Assembly (NCBI GenBank): GCA_029248755.1
Contig: JAQWIR010000018.1
Coordinates: 1-44,038, forward strand
DNA length: 44,038 bases
From: Porticoccaceae bacterium
GTDB taxonomy: Bacteria; Pseudomonadota; Gammaproteobacteria; Pseudomonadales; Porticoccaceae
Direction: 5' to 3'
In this document: in pieces, positions 6,870 to 13,807 of the stretch
Layout: each line of letters opens with the position of its first letter
Numbering within the stretch: the first letter of the stretch is position 1
Program-made: the position numbers and the translations under genes
Notes under the pieces: model-generated
What the model saw: only the letters and a program-made list of their open reading frames with translations
Databases searched by the model: none
Told to the model about the DNA's origin: nothing

Positions 6870-9422
6870 ATGCGTTTTGCGCTTATAAGCCTTGTTGTAG
6901 GTTCACTTTTGTTAATTGGAGCCTGCTCTGATTCCTCATATGATTCGGGTGGCGGAGAGCTGCCCCCACCTCCACCGCCCCCACTAAATGTTATTATCAG
7001 TGGGTCTATTGTGGACCAACTTTCTGGTAATATTATTGAAAATGCAACTTTGCGGTTTTTTGAGGGTTCGGAATTAGCGACTAATATTTTAAACACGGAT
7101 GGTGATAACATTGACACAATCAATGCGGCTGATGGCGTATTTCAAGTTACCACTGATAATGATATTACAACTTTTAAAGCTGTAGTTTCCGCAGATGGGT
7201 ATTACGAAAAGATTGCCGTAGTAAATTTTAATGCCAGTGATAAAATTGTATCTCTACAGGTAAATATGCTTGAGGAAGATGATGATACGATTACAGTAGA
7301 AGAAGAAGAATTTTCTATTGGTGGGTCCGAAGTTACAACAGTGATTGCAGTCTCAACTGATGCTACCGATGGTATTGATTCGGCCCAAGGTTCGGCTGGG
7401 ATTACCGTCCAAGAATCGGTTATTTTGCAAGACGACCAGGGTAATGCAGTCGATGTCACATCATTGAGTGTTGAAGTTAGTTATATAGTACCACAGGTGT
7501 CTTCAGTTACAGAGATTGACCCGCCTGAATCAGCCCCTTCTACTCAGCAAGTATATATTTCAGATAGTCAATTAGCAGAGGATGGTGATTCGGTAAGCGT
7601 AACGTTTTCGTATTTATCGGATAACCCTGAAACTACAGGTGTTGGATTCAGTGTGAATTATGATAGTGATGTTTTGGGTGTTGCCAGTATCTCAAATGTT
7701 TTTCCAGACTCGGTACAAGGCGGCACGCAGAGTGATGATTCTGATGACACTGATTCTGATCTTGCAACGGATCAATTATTAAACTTTAGTTGGTCTTCAG
7801 ATTCATCTTCCTCTGGAACTGCCGTTTCATCTGTGTCTATCCCTGAATTAGTGGCTGATACACAAATGGTTTACGTGTCATCAAGCACCAAATCAGAGGA
7901 TGGCACCCAAGAAACGGTTGTGATTAGTTACAATGCAGACAACACTAGTTCCACTGGTATTGGTTTGGGCGTGCACTTTGATAGCTCTATATTGACACTT
8001 TCACAGTCCCAAGTGAATGAATATGACGCTCTTGTTATTGGTGCGGCAGAACAAGCTGATGCATCAAATGCTGACGCTGACGCTGAGACAGATAGAATGT
8101 TTAACGTAAACTGGGCAGCCTTCGCTGGCGGGTGGCCAGGTTCAGGCCCGGTTGAATTAGCCACTTTCGTCTTTGATATCGCTGAGGGTGCCTCTGGCTC
8201 ATCGGCAATTAACTTTAGCACTAGCAGCACCCCTCCCGCATTTAGCGGGTTTAGTGGCCAAAGTCATGATTTAGTATTTTCTGTAGAGCCTGATGCCTCA
8301 TTCCCCGGCTCTACTACTCAGGAATTAGCAACTGTCACCTTCGATATCTCAGAGGGTTCATATGGTTACGCAGATATAAATGTTATAGGAACCAGCTCTG
8401 AATCAAATTATACCTTTATTGGTAAGTCTCAGCAGATTGCTATTGGTGATGCTCCTGAAGAGCCTGTATCTATTGCTTCATTGATCCCAGAGGGTCTCAA
8501 CAATGATGAAGACATTGATGAAGTGCTTGTGCCAGTTGGTGTCGCAGAAATTAATATGACCTCTGAAGATGGAACTAAAATCAAAAAGTTTAGTGAGGAA
8601 ATTACTATTACTATTAACCTTCCTGAAAACACTAAGCTAGCCTCTGGGGAAAATGTGCAGGCAACGGATGTATTTACAGTTCGTTCATTTGATAGCGATA
8701 CATTAGTTTGGACAACTGAAGATAATGAAGCCGTTGTTGGTGAACTCGAGAATGGGTTATATCCTGCTAACCTTCTAGTAGACCACTTAACTATTTTTGC
8801 TCTAGCAGAAAAAGTTACAGCCTGTAATAGCCCAGTTACTTTCAGCCTAAGTGGTGATGAAGTACCAGCATCAGGTCTACAGTTAATTATATCTTCGGAT
8901 GATATTGAAAAGACAGTATCGGTGAGTTCTGACTCAGTGACCATTAGCGCAGTAGATGCAAAGGCTTCAGGGTTTGTGAATGATACTAATGCCTCATATC
9001 AAGTAACAATAGAAGATTATATTGGAAATGTTTGGTATGAATCTACAGATGGTACCCCCATCTGTGGTAACAGTATTCCCTTGGCGTTGGCAAATCCAGT
9101 GCAAACTGTGGATGAAACTTTATCGGTAAATCAAGTGTGTAGTAATAATAGTTTGGTCTATTCGGCTCTGGGAAATGCCGTGGTGACTTACCGTAAAGAC
9201 GCAACATCTGCGACGCTAACAGCGTTTGAAACTTCCGATGGGTCGGGGGTCTATACTTTAGATCAGATGGATCAATCACTGAGTTCTTATTTGGTTACTA
9301 TAAAAACCAGTAAGTTCGGAAGTCAGACCACAACGGTTGTTCCAGATGGGATTAATGAATCCTTTGATGTTGAAACCATATGTGAACAGGCCACTGGATT
9401 AACAGGCACAGGATCAAGTTAA
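6870..9422 (+). CDS. Large multi-domain lipoprotein with cohesin-like repeats
   Basis: An 850-residue predicted lipoprotein; the signal peptide ends in the lipobox LIGAC with Cys19. A Gly/Pro linker (GGGELPPPPPPP) follows, then a carboxypeptidase-regulatory-like beta domain (about 40-140). Two immunoglobulin-like repeats come next (about 225-325 and 330-450), each starting with a Q-x-V-Y-x-S strand and containing Asp-rich acidic loops. ATFVFDIAEG and ATVTFDISEG strands resemble cohesin-type domains. A ZU5-like segment (from about 535) and a C-terminal part with four Cys complete it. No catalytic motif is seen. It occupies the place of the small GfcB/YjbF lipoprotein upstream of a gfcD-like gene. 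It may hold or bind the polymer at the surface; that is inference. Acidic loops suggest calcium binding. Confidence 0.8.
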   Translation: MRFALISLVVGSLLLIGACSDSSYDSGGGELPPPPPPPLNVIISGSIVDQLSGNIIENATLRFFEGSELATNILNTDGDNIDTINAADGVFQVTTDNDITTFKAVVSADGYYEKIAVVNFNASDKIVSLQVNMLEEDDDTITVEEEEFSIGGSEVTTVIAVSTDATDGIDSAQGSAGITVQESVILQDDQGNAVDVTSLSVEVSYIVPQVSSVTEIDPPESAPSTQQVYISDSQLAEDGDSVSVTFSYLSDNPETTGVGFSVNYDSDVLGVASISNVFPDSVQGGTQSDDSDDTDSDLATDQLLNFSWSSDSSSSGTAVSSVSIPELVADTQMVYVSSSTKSEDGTQETVVISYNADNTSSTGIGLGVHFDSSILTLSQSQVNEYDALVIGAAEQADASNADADAETDRMFNVNWAAFAGGWPGSGPVELATFVFDIAEGASGSSAINFSTSSTPPAFSGFSGQSHDLVFSVEPDASFPGSTTQELATVTFDISEGSYGYADINVIGTSSESNYTFIGKSQQIAIGDAPEEPVSIASLIPEGLNNDEDIDEVLVPVGVAEINMTSEDGTKIKKFSEEITITINLPENTKLASGENVQATDVFTVRSFDSDTLVWTTEDNEAVVGELENGLYPANLLVDHLTIFALAEKVTACNSPVTFSLSGDEVPASGLQLIISSDDIEKTVSVSSDSVTISAVDAKASGFVNDTNASYQVTIEDYIGNVWYESTDGTPICGNSIPLALANPVQTVDETLSVNQVCSNNSLVYSALGNAVVTYRKDATSATLTAFETSDGSGVYTLDQMDQSLSSYLVTIKTSKFGSQTTTVVPDGINESFDVETICEQATGLTGTGSS

Positions 9423-9442
9423 ATAAATCAACTTGAGTTTTG

Positions 9443-9472
9443 AAGAGGGGTGGTACTTCCACCCCTTTTTTT
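9443..9472 (+). terminator. Intrinsic terminator between lipoprotein and yjbH genes
   Basis: AGGGGTGG (9446-9453) pairs with CCACCCCT (9459-9466) around a 5-base loop, followed by a run of seven T. It is a strong hairpin placed 20 bases after the lipoprotein stop and about 20 bases before the yjbH start. It should reduce, but in an RfaH-type operon need not abolish, read-through. Confidence 0.85.
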
Positions 9473-9493
9473 GGTTTAAAATATGAAAATCCC

Positions 9494-11635
9494 ATGTTAA
9501 AGAAAATTTCTATTTTCAGTTCAAGGCAAGCTTTTTTTCAAGCAGCTATTATCAATAGTGTTATTAGCTTATTTTTTATTAATCAAACTACAGCTAATGA
9601 ACGTTTGATGATTAATGATCTTAACTATCTTGGCACTTCCGGCCTCTTTTTTGTGCCTACAGGCACCACTTTGGATTATGGAGAGTTTAACTTTTTACAT
9701 TCGAATATGGTGGACCATGCTGGCTATAGGAGGCAAGTAAGTGAGGGTGACTCCCCCTTTAAAGGCAACGCCTATAGTTTTGCCCTAAGCCCTTTTCCAG
9801 GTGTTGAAATTGGTATGAGTAATATGGGTTATGATCTTGATTTGAGTTCAGACCTGATTGCTAATGTTAAGTACTCACCCACTTTTATACCAGATAGCTG
9901 GTTTGATCTATCCATAGGTGCGATTGATCTGGGCGGGGAGACAGGTGCCCAGCGGGCACTTTATGGTTCAGTTTCAAAACAGTTGGGTCAAGTTAGGCTG
10001 ACACTGGGGAGTGGCGTTCAAAAGCAGGAGCAAACCTTGCGCCGCTATGAGGGTGGCTTTGGCGGAATAGAGTATCAGCCCTATCCATGGCTTACAGCCA
10101 TTGCTGAGCATGATGGTGCAAATAATCACTATGGTGTAAAAGTTCGCACGCCAAGTCATTGGTTGGGCGGACATACTCAGATATATAGTTCGGCTTTATT
10201 AAATTCAAATATTGATGATAAAAAAGAGACAACCTATTTTAGTGTTGGTGTTAGAACCTCTCTTTATTCGTCGACTAATTTCTCTCTAGAGTCAGCTAAA
10301 CCTTTAGAAAAAAGTATAGCTAATCGATTACCTTGGCTGTTTTCAGATTCACCTGGAGAATACAAAACCATTGTAAAGCGATTGCCAACTCAAATTGAGT
10401 CCAAGGATGACTGGTTAGTTGACCGGTTGGGTAGGCTTAAAAGGGTTCTGACCAAACAAGGTTTTGAATCGGTCTGGGTGGGCAAAGATAACCAGCGTTT
10501 GGTAATTCGCTTTGAAAATTCAGTGTTTAATCGTAATGATATAGATGCCTTAGGTGTTGTTATGGGCTTAGCAACCAAATATATGCCCGAAGAAACATCG
10601 GTTTTAGATATAACGCTTTCAAAATATGGCGTACCTACATTTAGATTTGAGACATCTTTGTCGGCGTTAAAAGCGTTTTTTACCGAAGAAGGTGCTTTTC
10701 CGGTACTTACCTCAAGAAAGCCAAAAGATCAGCAAATCCATAAGATGTTATGGGTTGGCGGCAGTGCCTCTCCCTTTGGCGTGCCGCGAATTAGTTTATC
10801 ACCGGCCTATCAATCCTTTGCAGGAACAGAGTTAGGGGTATTTGATTATTCCCTTGCATTGCGAAGTTCAGTTGAAATACCGCTATGGCCCGGCGCTACA
10901 TTGCTGGGTGACTATGATCACCAACTAAAACAGTCGGAAGATTTTGAGCGCGGACGCACATTTTATCGTTGGAGTCTTCCATCACGCTGGACTAATGTAG
11001 CCTTAACTCAGGCTTTTCAATTACCGTTAAATATTTATTCTTCAGTTGGCTTTGGTCATTTTAAAGGCACTTATCAACAAGAGTTTAAGGGAATTTTTGG
11101 TGAGTTAACCTGGCAAAGTCGAAAGGGAGCCCATAGATTTTCGTTAAGCGGCGGTTATTATGAAAGCACTGTTTTTGATGAACTGACTAGGGAGGTGGGT
11201 GTTGGAAAGTATAGATACTACTTTGATGATCTAGATTTGATGATCAATATAGAAGCCGGCCAATTTTGGTATCAAGACAGGGGTGCTAGAGCAGAACTTG
11301 CTTTTAACTTTGCAGATACACAGGCAAGATTTTTCGTTCAAGACACTGACCATACCTTAATTGGATTTGGTGTCACAGTTCCTTTTGGTTTTAGAAAGGA
11401 TATGACGCCAACGGATCTTCAGATTAAGGGTTCAGAGAATGTAAAATTTGCACTCAGCACTATGGTGAATTCCGATAGTGGTTGTAATTGTTTGGTCCCG
11501 GGCCGAGCAAAAATGGCCCCTTATGGGACTAATTTAACTAAAACACTGTTAAATTATGACCGACTTAGTATAATCTATTTAGAATCGAATAAATTAAGAT
11601 TGAAGGATGCATATTTTAATTGGACTGTAGATTAA
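9494..11635 (+). CDS. yjbH: YjbH/GfcD-family outer-membrane beta-barrel protein
   Basis: A 713-residue protein of the YjbH family (PF06082; E. coli YjbH and GfcD are about 700 residues). It is predicted to form outer-membrane beta-barrels that take part in polysaccharide secretion. After an N-terminal signal segment it shows the conserved opening DLNYLGTSGLFFVPTGT. Alternating beta strands, an internal soluble alpha/beta part (about 310-400) and a second barrel-like half from about residue 430 follow. The frame extends upstream to 9440, but that would cross the terminator hairpin, so ATG 9494 is preferred; the site before it is weak. Neighbours (lipoprotein before; small exported peptide, Wzb, Wza, Wzc after) match the gfc operon order. 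Confidence 0.88.
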   Translation: MLKKISIFSSRQAFFQAAIINSVISLFFINQTTANERLMINDLNYLGTSGLFFVPTGTTLDYGEFNFLHSNMVDHAGYRRQVSEGDSPFKGNAYSFALSPFPGVEIGMSNMGYDLDLSSDLIANVKYSPTFIPDSWFDLSIGAIDLGGETGAQRALYGSVSKQLGQVRLTLGSGVQKQEQTLRRYEGGFGGIEYQPYPWLTAIAEHDGANNHYGVKVRTPSHWLGGHTQIYSSALLNSNIDDKKETTYFSVGVRTSLYSSTNFSLESAKPLEKSIANRLPWLFSDSPGEYKTIVKRLPTQIESKDDWLVDRLGRLKRVLTKQGFESVWVGKDNQRLVIRFENSVFNRNDIDALGVVMGLATKYMPEETSVLDITLSKYGVPTFRFETSLSALKAFFTEEGAFPVLTSRKPKDQQIHKMLWVGGSASPFGVPRISLSPAYQSFAGTELGVFDYSLALRSSVEIPLWPGATLLGDYDHQLKQSEDFERGRTFYRWSLPSRWTNVALTQAFQLPLNIYSSVGFGHFKGTYQQEFKGIFGELTWQSRKGAHRFSLSGGYYESTVFDELTREVGVGKYRYYFDDLDLMINIEAGQFWYQDRGARAELAFNFADTQARFFVQDTDHTLIGFGVTVPFGFRKDMTPTDLQIKGSENVKFALSTMVNSDSGCNCLVPGRAKMAPYGTNLTKTLLNYDRLSIIYLESNKLRLKDAYFNWTVD

Positions 11636-11742
11636 GAAGAGTCTCTTTAAGACTTAATTAACAGTTTTACTAGTATTTGCAAATAATTAAGTTATGGCAG
11701 CGAAGCTTTAATTTAGATTATGTGGAGTTGTAAGAGGAAATC

Positions 11743-11904
11743 ATGTTCAAAATGTCAAAATTTTTGTTGGCCTTACCAGTACTGTTTTTTACTTCGGTGC
11801 TGGTAATTGCTGCGGTTCCAGTGAAAGAGTTAGACGACAATCGGAGTATTTTATCCAATGAAATTATCCTGTATGGTCTTATTGGCTCTAAGTTAATCCA
11901 ATAG
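11743..11904 (+). CDS. Small exported peptide, 53 residues
   Basis: A short ORF with a good AAGAGGAAA site before the ATG. It begins MFKMSKFLLALPVLFF, a basic start and hydrophobic core typical of a signal peptide, with likely cleavage after VIAA (about residue 24). That leaves a mature peptide of about 29 residues ending GSKLIQ. It lies between the GfcD-like gene and wzb, where gfc/yjb operons carry a small exported protein (GfcA, YjbE), but the mature part is too short to claim homology. Function unknown. Position, binding site and signal sequence support it as a real gene. Confidence 0.6.
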   Translation: MFKMSKFLLALPVLFFTSVLVIAAVPVKELDDNRSILSNEIILYGLIGSKLIQ

Positions 11905-11983
11905 AAGATATAATATTATATATGCTTTCATTATGTTTTTCGTTAATACTGATTTGATTGGTTTTAATTTGTGAGGTTGGGTC

Positions 11984-12421
11984 ATTTTTAAAAAAATACT
12001 GGTTGTTTGTATTGGTAATATCTGCAGAAGTCCAAGCGCAGAGAAGGTATTACAGGCACATTCTCCCCTTTTAAATATTTCATCAGCTGGTATAAAAGCG
12101 CTAGCAGACAAGCCTATCGATGCAAGTGCCGTAAAGGAGCTGCAGGCTCATGGCTATAGTTCTGATAACCATATTTCTCGTCAACTAACTGATCAGATGG
12201 TTCAGGAAGCAGATCTAATTTTAGTGATGGAAGTGTTTCAACAACAACGCTTAATGAAAGAATATCCCGCAGCCTCTGGCAAGGTGATGCTATTGGGTAA
12301 ATGGTTAGATAATCTCGAAATAAATGATCCTTATCGTAAAAGCTCAGAAGCTTTTGCACTGGTATTTAAACAAATTGAATCAGCTTGTAAACTCTGGAGT
12401 GACAAATTAGGTGGTAAGTAA
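11984..12421 (+). CDS. wzb: Low-molecular-weight protein tyrosine phosphatase Wzb, ATT start
   Basis: Dephosphorylates the Wzc tyrosine cluster, allowing cycles of polymer assembly. The catalytic P-loop C-x5-R-S (CIGNICRS, Cys9 and Arg15) and the general-acid motif DPY (Asp115) are intact. Length is 145 residues, against 147 in E. coli Wzb. No ATG, GTG or TTG exists in this frame between the upstream stop (TGA at 11972-11974) and the P-loop. An ATT codon at 11984 lies 7 bases after GAGG and gives the N-terminus MFKKILVVC, which matches the Wzb family and puts Cys9 and Asp115 at the family positions. ATT initiation is therefore the best reading; ATT starts are known for infC and pcnB in E. coli. 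Starting at the first ATG (12197) would remove the active site. Confidence 0.9.
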   Translation: MFKKILVVCIGNICRSPSAEKVLQAHSPLLNISSAGIKALADKPIDASAVKELQAHGYSSDNHISRQLTDQMVQEADLILVMEVFQQQRLMKEYPAASGKVMLLGKWLDNLEINDPYRKSSEAFALVFKQIESACKLWSDKLGGK

Positions 12422-12584
12422 AACTGGCACGCCTACTTACTATTGGTCATGGGGTCTAGGTATTTAACAAATTTAGTTTCTAATAAAGCTTTAGATGTTA
12501 GAATAAAGAAAAATTTAAACCTATTCTAAACAATTCACTTTTGTCATTCATTATTAAGTTAAAATTCAAAAAAATAGTGCAGTT

Positions 12585-13736
12585 ATGAGGAAAAAAATAA
12601 AAATGTTAAAAATTACCAGTGCTATTAAAAGCCCTATTAGTTTTATTCTCTTGACTGGCTTATTTCTTTTGAGTGGTTGTTCTATTGTTCCTGGCACCCA
12701 TATCAGTACCTCACAATTCAGCAATCACAGTGATGGTCAAAATCTAGCTGTCGACCTTGTACCTATTTCCGCGGCGCTTATCAAGGAAATTAAAATCAAA
12801 AATAAACAATCTGAGGCGCAGTATGATTCCGCTCTTCAGCAAAAAATAAGCCAATATACCTACAAAGTTGGCGTGGGTGATGTGCTTAATATTACAGTTT
12901 GGGATCATCCTGAACTTACTATCCCTGCGGGCCAGTTCCGATCTGCAGGGGAGACTGGTAATGTGGTTCATCCTGATGGTACGATTTTCTATCCCTATGT
13001 GGGAAAAGTGCCAGTTGAAGGTAAACACGTGACACAAATTAGAGACCTTATCACCCAAAAGTTAGGTGAGTATATTGAGGCCCCTCAAATTGATGTTTCA
13101 GTTGCGGCATACAGATCGCAAAAAGTATTTGTCTCGGGCGCAGTAGCGCAGCCAGCCAATATTCCGATTACCAATGTACCTCTAACATTACTCGATGCAT
13201 TAAATGCCTGTGGTGGAATGTCCCCTGATGCAGACTGGCGCTCGGTTGTGTTAACAACTGAAGGCGAGGGTGTTTCAAATAAGGAAGTATTAGATTTGTA
13301 TGCTCTTTATCAGCAGGGTGATATGAGCCAAAACAGATTGCTTGGCCCCAGTGATATCGTCCATGTGCCAAGAAATGACGGTCTAAAAGTATTTGTGATG
13401 GGTGACGTTATCAAAGCTGAAACTCAACGAATTGATCGCAGTGGTTTGACCTTAGCAGAGGCATTAAATAACGCGGGAGGTGTTAATGAAGCTTCAGCAA
13501 GTGCCAAAGGTATATTCGTTTTACGCGCCAGTCAGGCGGAGGATAAGTTGGTTGACGTTTATCAGCTTGACGCATCCACAGGTAGTATGTTGGTGCTAAG
13601 TACGCAGTTTGAATTACAGCCCTTAGATATTGTCTATGTAACTTCAGCGCCAATAGCGCGCTGGAATAGAGTTGTTGCGCAATTTATTCCAACAATTCGC
13701 GGGCTTTATGAAATTGATCGAACAATTAACGATTAA
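12585..13736 (+). CDS. wza: Wza-type outer-membrane polysaccharide export lipoprotein
   Basis: Forms the outer-membrane channel for the polymer. A signal peptide ends in the lipobox LLSGC (Cys32, or Cys26 if the ATG at 12603 is used). The Poly_export domain (YKVGVGDVLNITVWDHPEL, then VVHPDGTIFYPYVG) is followed by two SLBB domains (VFVSGAVAQPANIP at about 175; VFVMGDVIKAE at about 265). The C-terminal APIARWNRVVAQFIPT segment corresponds to the amphipathic helix that crosses the outer membrane in Wza. Length 383 equals E. coli Wza (379) within a few residues. Both ATGs have only modest ribosome binding sites. It lies between wzb and wzc, the standard order. Confidence 0.95.
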   Translation: MRKKIKMLKITSAIKSPISFILLTGLFLLSGCSIVPGTHISTSQFSNHSDGQNLAVDLVPISAALIKEIKIKNKQSEAQYDSALQQKISQYTYKVGVGDVLNITVWDHPELTIPAGQFRSAGETGNVVHPDGTIFYPYVGKVPVEGKHVTQIRDLITQKLGEYIEAPQIDVSVAAYRSQKVFVSGAVAQPANIPITNVPLTLLDALNACGGMSPDADWRSVVLTTEGEGVSNKEVLDLYALYQQGDMSQNRLLGPSDIVHVPRNDGLKVFVMGDVIKAETQRIDRSGLTLAEALNNAGGVNEASASAKGIFVLRASQAEDKLVDVYQLDASTGSMLVLSTQFELQPLDIVYVTSAPIARWNRVVAQFIPTIRGLYEIDRTIND

Positions 13737-13763
13737 ATGTAACTAAAAAAAGTTTTATTTTTT

Positions 13764-13784
13764 GTGGGCCTATTGCCCGCTTTT
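13764..13784 (+). terminator. Weak hairpin with short T-run between wza and wzc
   Basis: GTGGGC (13764-13769) can pair with GCCCGC (13775-13780), including one G-U pair, with a 5-base loop and four T after it. The T-run is short, so it may be an attenuator or a processing site rather than a full terminator. Confidence 0.45.
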
Positions 13785-13807
13785 ATGAATCAGGATTTAA
13801 AAATAAT

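Noticed and set aside
8429-8944. 171-codon open frame on the minus strand within the lipoprotein gene
   Set aside because: Ser/Thr-rich translation that mirrors the biased codons of the lipoprotein on the other strand; no ribosome binding site, no domain, fully antisense.
9440-9493. N-terminal extension of the YjbH-like protein starting at TTG 9440
   Set aside because: It would translate through a strong terminator hairpin and precede a proper signal sequence at ATG 9494.
11909-11914. TATAAT between the small peptide gene and wzb as a promoter
   Set aside because: Perfect -10 hexamer in a very AT-rich stretch, but no acceptable -35 at 16-18 bases.
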